Below, piece by piece: positions 1 to 7,605 of a DNA stretch of 32,814 nucleotides. Position 1 is the first letter of the stretch; the number at the start of each line of letters is the position of its first letter. Under the pieces are notes generated by a model. It was not told the origin of the DNA, made no database searches, and saw only the letters and a program-made list of their open reading frames with translations. The stretch is from Sideroxydans sp. (GTDB lineage: Bacteria; Pseudomonadota; Gammaproteobacteria; Burkholderiales; Gallionellaceae), in assembly GCA_011620315.1 (NCBI GenBank), contig WOZO01000110.1:1-32814 (forward strand). Direction: 5' to 3'. The position numbers and the translations under genes were made by a program.

Positions 1-515
1 AGCACGCCGGCCAGCTCGGCTTCGTTGTTCATGCGCGCGAGCAGCCCCTTGGTGATGAACACGTAACCGCCCGGCGCGGCGAAAGCGTTGATGTCCGCAT
101 CGTCCAGCACGCCGAACTGCCACGGGATGTCGGGGCGTTCGGTCTGCAGCGCGATCCAGCGGCCGACGCGGTTCACATAGCGCTGCACTTCGGGGTTGTC
201 GAGCAAGGGCGCGGCCCCCAGCAGGTTGCTGGCAATGCCGCTGCCCAGCTCGATCTCCTGCGGTTCGCTCACGTCCTCGTTGGCCTTCTTGATCTTCTGC
301 ACCGTCTTCACGGCTTTCTCCAGATCGAAGTTGCCGAAATCGAATGCCTGTGCCGGAACAGTCAGGCTCAATGCCATCAAGAGTATGAAACTCGCGTAGC
401 GATTCGTTCGCCCCCTCTCCCTCCCGGGGAGGGTTGGGGAGGGGGAAACGGGCTTTGCAAATTTCATTGCAGGGGGTAGCGCTGCTGACAAGATTGTTAG
501 TATGAGTGTTCTCAT
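1..515 (-). CDS. M48-family metalloprotease, 5' part only (gene runs off the window)
   Basis: This is the N-terminal ~171 residues of a periplasmic M48 zinc peptidase of the BepA/LoiP kind, which in the family degrade or assist misfolded outer-membrane proteins. The typical stretch before the active site is present: ELGSGIASNLLGAAPLLDNP, then the near-invariant NAFAAPGGYVFITKGLL. The HEXXH zinc motif would lie just beyond position 1. The start at 515 is supported by a GGGAGGTGA ribosome site and an ATGA overlap with the stop of the upstream SH3 gene. The N terminus is odd. MRTLILTILSAALPPAM looks like a signal peptide, then a repeat-derived stretch PSPTLPGRERGR follows, then a second signal-like segment ending LSLTVPAQA. 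A start at 467 is possible but has no ribosome site. Family assignment is firm; the exact substrate is unknown. Confidence 0.85.
   Translation of the reverse strand, partial: MRTLILTILSAALPPAMKFAKPVSPSPTLPGRERGRTNRYASFILLMALSLTVPAQAFDFGNFDLEKAVKTVQKIKKANEDVSEPQEIELGSGIASNLLGAAPLLDNPEVQRYVNRVGRWIALQTERPDIPWQFGVLDDADINAFAAPGGYVFITKGLLARMNNEAELAGV
411..445. repeat. REP-like palindromic repeat inside the M48 reading frame
   Basis: A C/G-only style palindrome: CCCCCTCTCC on the left, GGGGAGGGGG on the right, with an inner CTCCC-G-GGGAG hairpin. Read on the minus strand it adds PSPTLPGRERG to the peptidase N terminus. Such stretches are familiar as dispersed extragenic palindromes in proteobacteria. 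No second copy was noticed in this window. Confidence 0.65.
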
Positions 516-1006
516 CGCTCACCTCCCGGCAGATAGTCGACCTGTTGCGCTTTCAGTTTTCCCGCCATGGCGAAACGTTTCGCCTCGGCCTTGCTGGCGG
601 CGTACTGTTTGGATTCTTCCAGTCCCTGCGGGTTAGGCTTGGCGTTCTTCAGGTCTTCTTCCGACAGCCCGCGCACGCCGGTGGTGACGGTACCGCCGCC
701 GCGTCCGGTCTGCGCCACGTTGAACAGCGAGCGCAGGCCGTTGTCGGCGCGGCGCTGCGTGGTGCCGCGTACCAGTTGCAGGCTGAGCATCTTCACCCAG
801 CCGGTAGACTGGCCACTCTTCACTTGCGTCCATGAGGCGCGCCGCTGCAGCACTTGCACCTTGCTGCGTTCCGGCAAGGTCAGCAGGGTCTGCGCATCGC
901 TGTAGGGCTTGGCCTTCATCTCGGTGCTGCGCAAGGTAATGGCCTCCTCGGCTGCGGCGCTGGCGACCAAGCCGAATGCCAGACAGGCTACGATCAATCT
1001 CTTCAT
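512..1006 (-). CDS. SH3-domain periplasmic protein
   Basis: A 164-residue exported protein. Residues 1-19 are a clean signal peptide ending ASAAA. Residues ~20-80 form a bacterial SH3 (SH3b) fold, with the usual start ITLRSTEMKAKPYSDAQ and the tryptophan core WTQVKSGQSTGWV. The C-terminal half is low-complexity and charged, without a recognised domain. SH3b modules generally bind peptidoglycan or peptides, so a cell-envelope role is likely. The ATG overlaps the stop of the cyclase gene (ATGA), with GGAGAG upstream, and its own stop overlaps the start of the M48 peptidase gene. The three are therefore translationally coupled, which suggests they act in one envelope-related process. The specific function is unknown. 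Confidence 0.8.
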   Translation of the reverse strand: MKRLIVACLAFGLVASAAAEEAITLRSTEMKAKPYSDAQTLLTLPERSKVQVLQRRASWTQVKSGQSTGWVKMLSLQLVRGTTQRRADNGLRSLFNVAQTGRGGGTVTTGVRGLSEEDLKNAKPNPQGLEESKQYAASKAEAKRFAMAGKLKAQQVDYLPGGER

Positions 1007-2853
1007 GCCAACTCTCCTTTTCTGGACGGGGCGAACAGTTCCACTTCCTGCTCGCGCCCTTTCACCTTGAACGATCCGAACGACTGGAATTCGAAAGCAT
1101 CCCCGCAGGCCTGCATGGTCTCGCGCGAGACGAGGATGCGCGACACGCCCTTGGTCAGGCCCTCGATGCGGCTGCCCAGGTTCACCGTGTCGCCGATGGC
1201 GGTGTATTCGCGGCGCTGCTCGCTGCCGATCAGGCCGACCACGGCCGGGCCGCTGTGGATGCCGATGCCTACGTCGAAGGTCGCGTCTTCTTCACCCAGT
1301 TCCTTTTTGAACTGCTGCAACACTTCGCCCATCTCCAGCGCGGCTTCCACCGCGTGTTTTGCATGATCGGAATCATCCAGCGGCGCGCCCCAGAAGGCCA
1401 TGATGCAATCGCCGATGAACTTGTCCAGTGAGCCGCCGTGGCGGAACACCACCTCGACCTGCAGGCTGAAATAGCGGTTGAGCAGTTCCACCACCTGCTC
1501 CGGCGTGCGTTTCTCGGACAGCGTGGTGAAACCGCGGATGTCGGAAAACAGGATGGTGATCTGGCGGCTCTCGCCTTGGCGGCTGAGACCGCCGTGCGCC
1601 ACCAGTTCCTGCACCACATGCGGATTGACGAAGCGGCTGAACAGTTGCACCGCCTGTTCGCGTGACTTGCGTTCGCGCAGATAGGCGCGCAGGGCAAAGG
1701 CGACATAGGCCAGCCAGGCCAGCAGCAGCGGCGACAGCACCGGCAACAACAGCAGGTTGCCGACCGCCAAGTATTCCGCCAGCAACAGCAACACGGTGAC
1801 CAGCAGCATGCCCTGCCCCACTGTCAGCGCATTCATGCCGCGCATGAATGCGATGCTCAACACACCGATCAGCAACAGCGCGAGGCCACTCGGGAAGCCT
1901 TCATCGGCGCGGCGCATGGAGCGGCCGTTCTTCAGGTTGTCGATGGCAGTGGCCAGCATCTCCACACCGGGATAGAGGCTGGCCAGCGGCGTCACTCGCA
2001 CATCGTGCATGCCGGTGGCGGCGGTGCCGATGATGACGATCTTGTCTTTCAGTTCGTCTGCCGGACGCTGACGCTGCTCACGACCGAAGTCGGCATACAG
2101 GTCGGCATAGGAGATATGTTTGAAGGCGCCCGGCTGGCCGCGCCAGGCGAGGATCATGTCTGCCTGCTGCGGCACGTCATAGCCCAAGTCTTGCGCAACG
2201 CGGGCGGGCAGCGAGGGGATGCGCCAGCCGTAGGCATCTGTGTAAAGCTGGTAGCGGCGACCGACGCCGTCCGCGTCTTCCTCGAAGTTGATGGTGCCGA
2301 CGCGCCAATGTTCCGGGTCCAGCGCCAGCGGCGGCAGCATGGCGAGCTTCGCCTTGTCGTCCGCCTCTTCGCCGCGTTGCAGGCCAAGCATAGCTGCGAT
2401 GTCGGTGACCGGCGCACCCTGCGCATCCATCGCAGCATCGCGCCGCACCATGGGGAAGTAGACATTGTTCAGACCTTGCAGCGACTGGTTAAAGGCCTCG
2501 TCACTATCGGGACGGAACGCATCGCGCTCGCTGAACAGGATGTCGAACACAATGGCTTTGGGTTGCTGCGCCGCGATACCCTGCAGCAGTTCGCCGTGGA
2601 TGGCACGCGGCCAAGGCCAACGTCCGGCGTCGTTCTCCAGTTGCGCCAGACTGGTGTCGTCGATGTCGACGATGACGATGTCTGAATCGGGCGTCAGCGT
2701 CGCTGCCTGCATGCGCACGAAAGCATCGGAGAGTCGGTTCTCCAGCGGAGAAAGCGCATGCAGGAACAACAGCTCCAGCAAAGCGAGCAACATGAAAGCC
2801 AGCCCGATGTGTTGGGCGCTCTGTCTATCTGCGGTGCGGCGCGCGTTCTGCAT
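1003..2853 (-). CDS. CHASE2-domain class III adenylate cyclase
   Basis: A 616-residue membrane sensor cyclase. Residues ~15-32 are a first membrane helix, ~35-310 an extracytoplasmic CHASE2 sensor (IVIVDIDDTSLAQLE, WPWPRAIHGELL), and three hydrophobic helices follow at ~320-390. The cytoplasmic cyclase domain spans ~430-605. The two metal-binding aspartates are in LFSDIRGFT (D438) and IGDCIMAFWGAP (D482). The purine-selecting pair is K478 and D555, and the transition-state residues are N558 and R562 in AIGDTVNLGSRIE. All catalytic residues are present, and the K/D pair predicts cAMP rather than cGMP. The gene starts 4 bases after the truncated-hemoglobin stop and overlaps the SH3 gene. The ligand sensed by CHASE2 is unknown. 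Confidence 0.92.
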   Translation of the reverse strand: MQNARRTADRQSAQHIGLAFMLLALLELLFLHALSPLENRLSDAFVRMQAATLTPDSDIVIVDIDDTSLAQLENDAGRWPWPRAIHGELLQGIAAQQPKAIVFDILFSERDAFRPDSDEAFNQSLQGLNNVYFPMVRRDAAMDAQGAPVTDIAAMLGLQRGEEADDKAKLAMLPPLALDPEHWRVGTINFEEDADGVGRRYQLYTDAYGWRIPSLPARVAQDLGYDVPQQADMILAWRGQPGAFKHISYADLYADFGREQRQRPADELKDKIVIIGTAATGMHDVRVTPLASLYPGVEMLATAIDNLKNGRSMRRADEGFPSGLALLLIGVLSIAFMRGMNALTVGQGMLLVTVLLLLAEYLAVGNLLLLPVLSPLLLAWLAYVAFALRAYLRERKSREQAVQLFSRFVNPHVVQELVAHGGLSRQGESRQITILFSDIRGFTTLSEKRTPEQVVELLNRYFSLQVEVVFRHGGSLDKFIGDCIMAFWGAPLDDSDHAKHAVEAALEMGEVLQQFKKELGEEDATFDVGIGIHSGPAVVGLIGSEQRREYTAIGDTVNLGSRIEGLTKGVSRILVSRETMQACGDAFEFQSFGSFKVKGREQEVELFAPSRKGELA

Positions 2854-2857
2854 GGCT

Positions 2858-3256
2858 TTATTCTGCCTGATTGCGCATGAAGTCAGCGACTTTCTGGAAG
2901 GCGTCCTTCAGTTCCTTGCGCAGCGCATCGTCCTCCACCACGTCGTCCAGCGCCTGCGACATGCACATCATCCACTGGTCGCGCTCGGCGTCGCCGACGG
3001 CGAATGGCAAATGGCGCTGGCGCAGACGCGGATGGCCGAACTTTTCCACATACAGTTGCGGCCCGCCCATCCAGCCGGCGAGGAACATGAACAGCTTCTC
3101 CTCCGAGCTCTTCAGGCTGATGTGGTGCATCTTGCGGATGCGGTGCGCCTCGGGCAGTTCGTCCATCAGTTGATAGAAACGCTGCACCAGCTCGCGTATC
3201 TTGGCCTCGCCGCCGATGCGCCGGTAATGGTCGTTCTGGGGTTCTGTCACTTGCAT
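2858..3256 (-). CDS. Group II truncated hemoglobin
   Basis: A 132-residue heme globin of the 2/2 fold, group II. The hallmarks are visible: B10 tyrosine in RFYQLMDELPEA (Y28), the region FGHPRLRQRHLPFAVG with the likely proximal histidine in RHLPF (H82), and the group II tryptophan in DQWMMCM (W95). These proteins bind O2 and NO and serve in NO detoxification or redox chemistry. ATG 3256 was chosen because it is preceded by GGAGTGA and lies 2 bases after the methyltransferase stop; a much longer open frame upstream is only the antisense-like extension into that gene. Its place between a methyltransferase and a cyclase, in a run of overlapping genes, suggests co-transcription. Confidence 0.93.
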   Translation of the reverse strand: MQVTEPQNDHYRRIGGEAKIRELVQRFYQLMDELPEAHRIRKMHHISLKSSEEKLFMFLAGWMGGPQLYVEKFGHPRLRQRHLPFAVGDAERDQWMMCMSQALDDVVEDDALRKELKDAFQKVADFMRNQAE

Positions 3257-3258
3257 GT

Positions 3259-4107
3259 TCACTCCGTAAAGAATCTTGTGCTCAATTCTTGCAGACCGAG
3301 CATCTCCAGCATCTCGCTCAATCTTTGCGCCGCCTTCTGGCGCGGCAGGTCTTTGTGGCTGGCGATGATGAGCTCGTTCTTCATCGAATGCTCCCAGCCC
3401 ACCAGTTCGGTCACCGTCACTTGATAACCGTGCGCTTCCAGTTGCAGGCAGCGCAGCACGTTGGTGGCATGGCTGCCGAATTCGCGCGTGTGGATGGGGT
3501 GACGCCACAGTTCGGTCAGCGTGTTCTTCAATGCGCTGCCCTTGTTCTTGCGCAACACCGCAGCGACTTCGGCCTGGCAGCACGGCACCAGCACGATGTG
3601 CTTGGCCTGCTTGGCGAGTGCGAACTTGATGGCGTCGTCGGTCGCGGTGTTGCAGGCATGCAGCGCGGTCACCACATCCACCTGCGCGGGCAATTGGTCC
3701 GAAGTGATGGAATCCGCCACCGACAGGTTGAGAAAGGACATACCGCCGAAGCCGAGATGCTGCGCCAGATCGCGCGAATGGGTGACCAGCTCTTCGCGCG
3801 TCTCGATGCCGTAGATATGCAAAGCATCTTTGAGCGCCTTGAAGAACAGGTCGTACAGGATGAAACCCAGATATGACTTGCCCGCACCGTGGTCGACCAG
3901 CGTCAAGGCCTGATGCCCATGTTTCACTTCCTGCAACAACGGTTCGATGAACTGGTACAGGTGATATACCTGCTTCAGCTTGCGCCGCGAATCCTGGTTC
4001 ATCTTGCCGTCGCGCGTGAGGATGTGCAGCGCCTTCAGCAGTTCGACGGACTGGCCGGGGCGGATCTCGGGATACTCGGGGGTTTGTGTTTTCTTCATGC
4101 GCTTCAT
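3259..4107 (-). CDS. Class I SAM-dependent methyltransferase (Methyltransf_32-like)
   Basis: A 282-residue soluble protein with a Rossmann methyltransferase core. The SAM-binding loop is VDHGAGKSYLGFILYDL near residue 90. Further conserved strands are VDVVTALHACNTATDDAI and HIVLVPCCQAE; the CC-containing motif is characteristic of the GSTCD/Methyltransf_32 group. The substrate is not known for this family; RNA has been suggested. The start overlaps the mnmC stop (ATGA), and the stop is 2 bases before the hemoglobin gene. A second in-frame ATG three codons on (4098) is also possible. Because it is coupled to a tRNA-modification gene, an RNA substrate is plausible, but that is inference. Confidence 0.8.
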   Translation of the reverse strand: MKRMKKTQTPEYPEIRPGQSVELLKALHILTRDGKMNQDSRRKLKQVYHLYQFIEPLLQEVKHGHQALTLVDHGAGKSYLGFILYDLFFKALKDALHIYGIETREELVTHSRDLAQHLGFGGMSFLNLSVADSITSDQLPAQVDVVTALHACNTATDDAIKFALAKQAKHIVLVPCCQAEVAAVLRKNKGSALKNTLTELWRHPIHTREFGSHATNVLRCLQLEAHGYQVTVTELVGWEHSMKNELIIASHKDLPRQKAAQRLSEMLEMLGLQELSTRFFTE

Positions 4108-5930
4108 TTTCCTGTATTTCTGAATCTATGCAACGGCGATAGCGCTTGCAGCAATGCCTGCGGCAGCGGCGGCACAGTCCCGCACATCTGCGCGGCGATG
4201 ATCTCGGCCGATATGCCTGCCGTGAGCAGGCCGCGCGTGCCGTGCGCCAAGCTGCAATACAAGCCCGGTGCCACCTCGCCCACCAGCGGCGTCGCACCTG
4301 GCACGGAACAGCGCACAGCGGCGCGCCCGCTCACAGGCTGCGTATCGCCCAATGACTGCCATAGCGTTGGCATGTGCGCGGACAGCCTGGCGATATTCTC
4401 GGCATGATCGACCTCGCGGATATCCGTCCCGTCATCGTCGAACGATGAAGTCGCCCCTGCCACATGCATGCCGTCCTGCGCGGGCGCGCAATAACCCTCG
4501 GCACACAGCACCGCATTCAATTGCGCACTTGCTTCGGTTGCGGGCAGTACGCTGATCTGGCCGCGCACCGGCTGCAAGGTGAATGCGGTGAACTGCGCCA
4601 GTTGCTTCGCCTGATGCGCGGCGCACACCACGGCCTGCTCCGCCTCGACGGCGAAACCTGCCCCGCTGGCGCTCCAACCCCTTGCGGTGCGTTCCAGTGC
4701 AGTGACTTCGCTATCCAGTCGCACAGTGATGTTCTGGTGCTGCACCAGTCCGGCACAGACCTCGGGCGGCACTACCCAGCCACCTGCGGGAAACCACAAG
4801 CCGCCGTGTGCCATCTCCATGCCTGTCAATTGCGATGCCTGCGCCGCATCTACCGCTTGCAGCAAGTGCGGCGGCCATTCCTGCGCGGAAAGTTTGTCTA
4901 TGCGCTTGGCTTCGGATTCGGTGGCGGCCAGTTGCAGCAAGCCGCATTCGGCACGCTGCACATCGTCCACCGGCATCACTTCATCCAGCAAGGCCAGTGC
5001 GTGACCGTAGGCCGCCAGCACGAAACGATGCAGCGCGCTCATGCCTGCACCGAAGCGTGCATGCAGGATGCCGCGCGGATTGCCGGAGGCGGCACTGGCG
5101 AGTTGCGCGGCCGATTCGATCAGCGTGACCTGTATGCCGCGTTGCGCCAAAGCATGTGCCGTGGTGCAACCGGCGAGGCCGCCGCCGATGACGAGCGCGG
5201 TACGCGGTACCCGCCTTTCGATACGTCCGCTCTGCGGGAGATTCGGGGCGAGCCGGCCTTGTGTCATCTCCCACTTGCGGCCATAACCCGGTACGCGCTT
5301 CACCTCGAACCCTGTCGCCTGCAGACTGCGTCGCACCCAGCCTGTGCTGGTATAGGTGGCCAGCGTCGTCCCCTCATGCGAGGCGCGGGCGACGGCGGCC
5401 AGCACGGCTTCGCTCCACATCTCGGGATTCCTCGCGGGCGCGAAGCCGTCGAGGAACCATGCGTCCACGCTAGCGGGCTGAAGTTGCGGCAAGGCTTGCG
5501 CCACATCTTCCATCGCCAGCGTCAGACGGATGCGTCCGTCGGCGAAATGCCAGCGGTTCCAGCCCGGCACGCGGCGTTTCCAACGAGCAAGCAAAGCCTT
5601 CGCTTCGGCAGCCAGCTCCGGCCACAAAGCCAGCGCTGCTTGAAGCTCATCGTCGTAGATGGGGAATCTTTCGGTGCTGAAGAAATCCAGACTGGCCCCG
5701 GGCGGCGCGCTCTGTTCGAACAACCGCCAGGCGCAGAGGAAATTCAGCCCGGTGCCGAAACCGGTCTCGCCGATGCAAAAGCTGTCGCCGTCGCGCAGCG
5801 CCGCGAAACGATGCGCCAGATCGTTGCCTTGCAGGAACACATGGCGCTTCTCTTCCATACCGGATTCGGCAGAGAAATACACATCGCCGAAACGGGATGA
5901 GAAAGGTTGGCCGTCTTTCCAGGCAAGCAT
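4104..5930 (-). CDS. mnmC: Bifunctional tRNA mnm5s2U34 biosynthesis protein MnmC
   Basis: MnmC completes the mnm5s2U modification at wobble position 34 of tRNA. Its FAD-dependent oxidoreductase half removes the carboxymethyl group and its MnmD half methylates the product. The MnmD part is N-terminal: LAWKDGQPFSSRFGDVYFS at the start, SAM loop GETGFGTGLNFL (~54-65) and active-site strand WFLDGFAPARNPEMW (~158-172). The FAD domain opens with ALVIGGGLAGCTTAHALAQ (~245) and runs to the end. The 608-residue length is near the family norm. ATG 5930 was preferred because homologs begin just before the LAWKDGQP-like motif; no strong ribosome site is visible there. The stop overlaps the methyltransferase start. 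Confidence 0.95.
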   Translation of the reverse strand: MLAWKDGQPFSSRFGDVYFSAESGMEEKRHVFLQGNDLAHRFAALRDGDSFCIGETGFGTGLNFLCAWRLFEQSAPPGASLDFFSTERFPIYDDELQAALALWPELAAEAKALLARWKRRVPGWNRWHFADGRIRLTLAMEDVAQALPQLQPASVDAWFLDGFAPARNPEMWSEAVLAAVARASHEGTTLATYTSTGWVRRSLQATGFEVKRVPGYGRKWEMTQGRLAPNLPQSGRIERRVPRTALVIGGGLAGCTTAHALAQRGIQVTLIESAAQLASAASGNPRGILHARFGAGMSALHRFVLAAYGHALALLDEVMPVDDVQRAECGLLQLAATESEAKRIDKLSAQEWPPHLLQAVDAAQASQLTGMEMAHGGLWFPAGGWVVPPEVCAGLVQHQNITVRLDSEVTALERTARGWSASGAGFAVEAEQAVVCAAHQAKQLAQFTAFTLQPVRGQISVLPATEASAQLNAVLCAEGYCAPAQDGMHVAGATSSFDDDGTDIREVDHAENIARLSAHMPTLWQSLGDTQPVSGRAAVRCSVPGATPLVGEVAPGLYCSLAHGTRGLLTAGISAEIIAAQMCGTVPPLPQALLQALSPLHRFRNTGK

Positions 5931-6009
5931 GCTGTGATCGGCGGGGAGTCGCCTGTAGGGATTCCGGAACTTGGGCGGCGGATTATACGCGGCGGCAGGA
6001 GATGCCGGT

Positions 6010-6396
6010 CTAAGCCATCCTGGACAGACTGGCGAAGAAGATACTGTCAAAGCGGCGGCCAAGATGGTGCTTCAATCGTTCGTGTCCGTCGCCTTCGAAG
6101 CGGGAGAATTCGATCTCGGTCAAAAAATCCCCCTCATGCGCCACAGTGATCAGACTGCGCCCCACCAGCTTGACCAGGGCATGGTCACCGCCCTGATCCA
6201 GCGGCGGGATCTTCAGCATGATCGCCACGTCCTTCCCGCTGCAGATGTGGTGGTCGCTACGGATGCGCATGGTGCAGGAAGAGATATCGTGGACGAAACC
6301 TTCTCGTATGGTGATCGGCTTGCCTTGTTTCTTGCAATCACAGATGAACCGGACCGGCCAGTTTGCTGGATAGCGGGTTACATGCGCTTCTTTCAT
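6010..6396 (-). CDS. PilZ-like domain protein
   Basis: A 128-residue single-domain protein that resembles PilZ, the c-di-GMP receptor fold. The beta-barrel strand HDISSCTMRIRSD corresponds to the usual DISxGG(M/A)xI motif, and an arginine pair precedes it (RYPANWPVRF). Two glycines of the canonical D/NxSxxG motif are replaced by C and T, and the RxxxR spacing is stretched. Nucleotide binding may therefore be lost or altered. ATG 6396 is favoured by GGAGA seven bases upstream; an upstream in-frame start at 6468 would add 24 unlikely residues. It lies 79 bases before mnmC on the same strand and could be the first gene of that operon. Confidence 0.65.
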   Translation of the reverse strand: MKEAHVTRYPANWPVRFICDCKKQGKPITIREGFVHDISSCTMRIRSDHHICSGKDVAIMLKIPPLDQGGDHALVKLVGRSLITVAHEGDFLTEIEFSRFEGDGHERLKHHLGRRFDSIFFASLSRMA

Positions 6397-6479
6397 CGCG
6401 ATTCTCCAATGCGGCTTTACACGGAATTCAGGTCGGTTGAAGTATCCGCCGTGAAGATATCGCGTCAATATGCCGAACA

Positions 6480-6541
6480 GCCTATATAAATTTGCGGGGA
6501 TATAGACGGCGGCCTATATATCCACCACTACGGGCTATACC
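6480..6541. promoter_or_regulatory. Spaced direct repeats between PilZ-like gene and rsuA
   Basis: The 9-mer GCCTATATA occurs at 6480-6488 and 6512-6520, exactly 32 bases (about three helical turns) apart. A related GGCTATACC follows at 6533-6541, two turns further on. GGATATA at 6498-6504 is the reverse complement of TATATCC within the second repeat. The arrangement in a divergent intergenic region fits a multi-site binding region for a transcription factor, but no known factor was recognised. Confidence 0.4.
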
Positions 6542-6646
6542 TTGCGCAAACATCGCGCGAAGGACTCAATGACCTCCTTTGCCGTACAATCTCACGTGTT
6601 CAACGTTAATTGCTTCACGCGCATGGTCCCGTCGCATTCGAATCCT

Positions 6647-7366
6647 ATGAGCAAGCAAACCCTGGAACGCATACTGCAATCACAAGGCTTCGGCACCCGC
6701 AAATGGTGCGTCGGCCTGCTCGCCGCAGGAGAGGTATCGCTGAACGGCGAGGTCATCACAGATGACCGGGCCAAGTTCGAGACAGACGGGCTGGAATTCA
6801 GCGTGTACGGCGAGCCCTGGTTGTACCGCGAGCATGTGTACATCGCGCTGCACAAACCCGCCGACTACGAATGTTCGCGCAAACCGTCACACCATCCCGG
6901 CGTGCTTTCCCTGTTGCCGGAACAATTCTCCAATCGCGACGTACAGCCTGTGGGCCGTTTGGATCACGACAGCACCGGCCTGCTGCTGATGTCGGACGAC
7001 GGCTCGTTCATCCACAAACAGTCTTCACCCAAGCACCATGTGCCCAAGGTGTATGTCGCCACCACACACGAACCGGTGACGCCGCAACTGGTGGAGCATC
7101 TGTTAAAGGGGGTGAATCTGAACGACGAGCCTTCGCCGCTGGCTGCGGTATTGTGCGAACAGCTTGGCGAACAGCAACTGAAGATCGTGCTGGAACAGGG
7201 CAAATACCATCAGGTAAAACGCATGCTGGCCGCCGTCGGCAACCATTGCACGGCGTTGTGCCGCACGCAGATCGGCGGGCTGACGCTGGACGCGCTGGGG
7301 CTGGCGGAGGGGGAATGGCGCTATCTGAATGCCGGCGAACTGGCCATGCTCAAACCGCTTGAATAA
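6647..7366 (+). CDS. rsuA: 16S rRNA pseudouridine(516) synthase RsuA
   Basis: RsuA isomerises uridine 516 in 16S rRNA to pseudouridine. The 239-residue protein has an N-terminal S4 RNA-binding domain (residues 1-60, TLERILQSQGFGTRKWC) and a catalytic domain with motif VGRLDHDSTGLLLMSDDG, where D106 is the nucleophile. The downstream elements SPKHHVPKVYVATT, GKYHQVKRMLAAVGNHC and RTQIGGLTLDALGLAEGEWR follow E. coli RsuA closely, more so than RluB/E/F. ATG 6647 was chosen because homologs start a few residues before the S4 domain; the frame is open upstream to 6542 but that extension has no domain. No good Shine-Dalgarno is visible before 6647. It stands alone, divergent from the PilZ-like gene. 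Confidence 0.92.
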   Translation: MSKQTLERILQSQGFGTRKWCVGLLAAGEVSLNGEVITDDRAKFETDGLEFSVYGEPWLYREHVYIALHKPADYECSRKPSHHPGVLSLLPEQFSNRDVQPVGRLDHDSTGLLLMSDDGSFIHKQSSPKHHVPKVYVATTHEPVTPQLVEHLLKGVNLNDEPSPLAAVLCEQLGEQQLKIVLEQGKYHQVKRMLAAVGNHCTALCRTQIGGLTLDALGLAEGEWRYLNAGELAMLKPLE

Positions 7367-7605
7367 GGGCTGAGCATCATTGCGCCCGACTTTGTATCGC
7401 CATGTCGAAGGCGCATAATACCCGCCAGCAGCTTCGCAGATTCCTTCAAACAAGATGCAACTTTCTATCCGTCCCGGCTCTGCAGTGATGGAAACGGAAC
7501 ATCTGAAAGTTGCGGTGCAGTCCGATTCAACCTCGGTGAGCTGGCACAAATCGTTCTAAAGCGGGACGAATTGCGGGCGGTGCATCTCCGGCATAGCGAT
7601 GGCGT

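Noticed and set aside
2858-4297. 479-codon minus-strand frame covering the methyltransferase gene and the globin gene
   Set aside because: Only its last 132 codons encode a known protein (truncated hemoglobin); the rest overlaps the methyltransferase in another frame and is basic, low-quality sequence.
4464-5900. Long plus-strand open frame opposite mnmC
   Set aside because: It is the antisense shadow of a well-conserved gene in GC-rich DNA; its translation has no domain and is rich in H, R and Q as such shadows are.
7455-7559. 34-codon plus-strand frame after rsuA (MQLSIRPGSAVMETEHLKVA...)
   Set aside because: No Shine-Dalgarno and no terminator; may be chance in the convergent gap between rsuA and the MFS gene.
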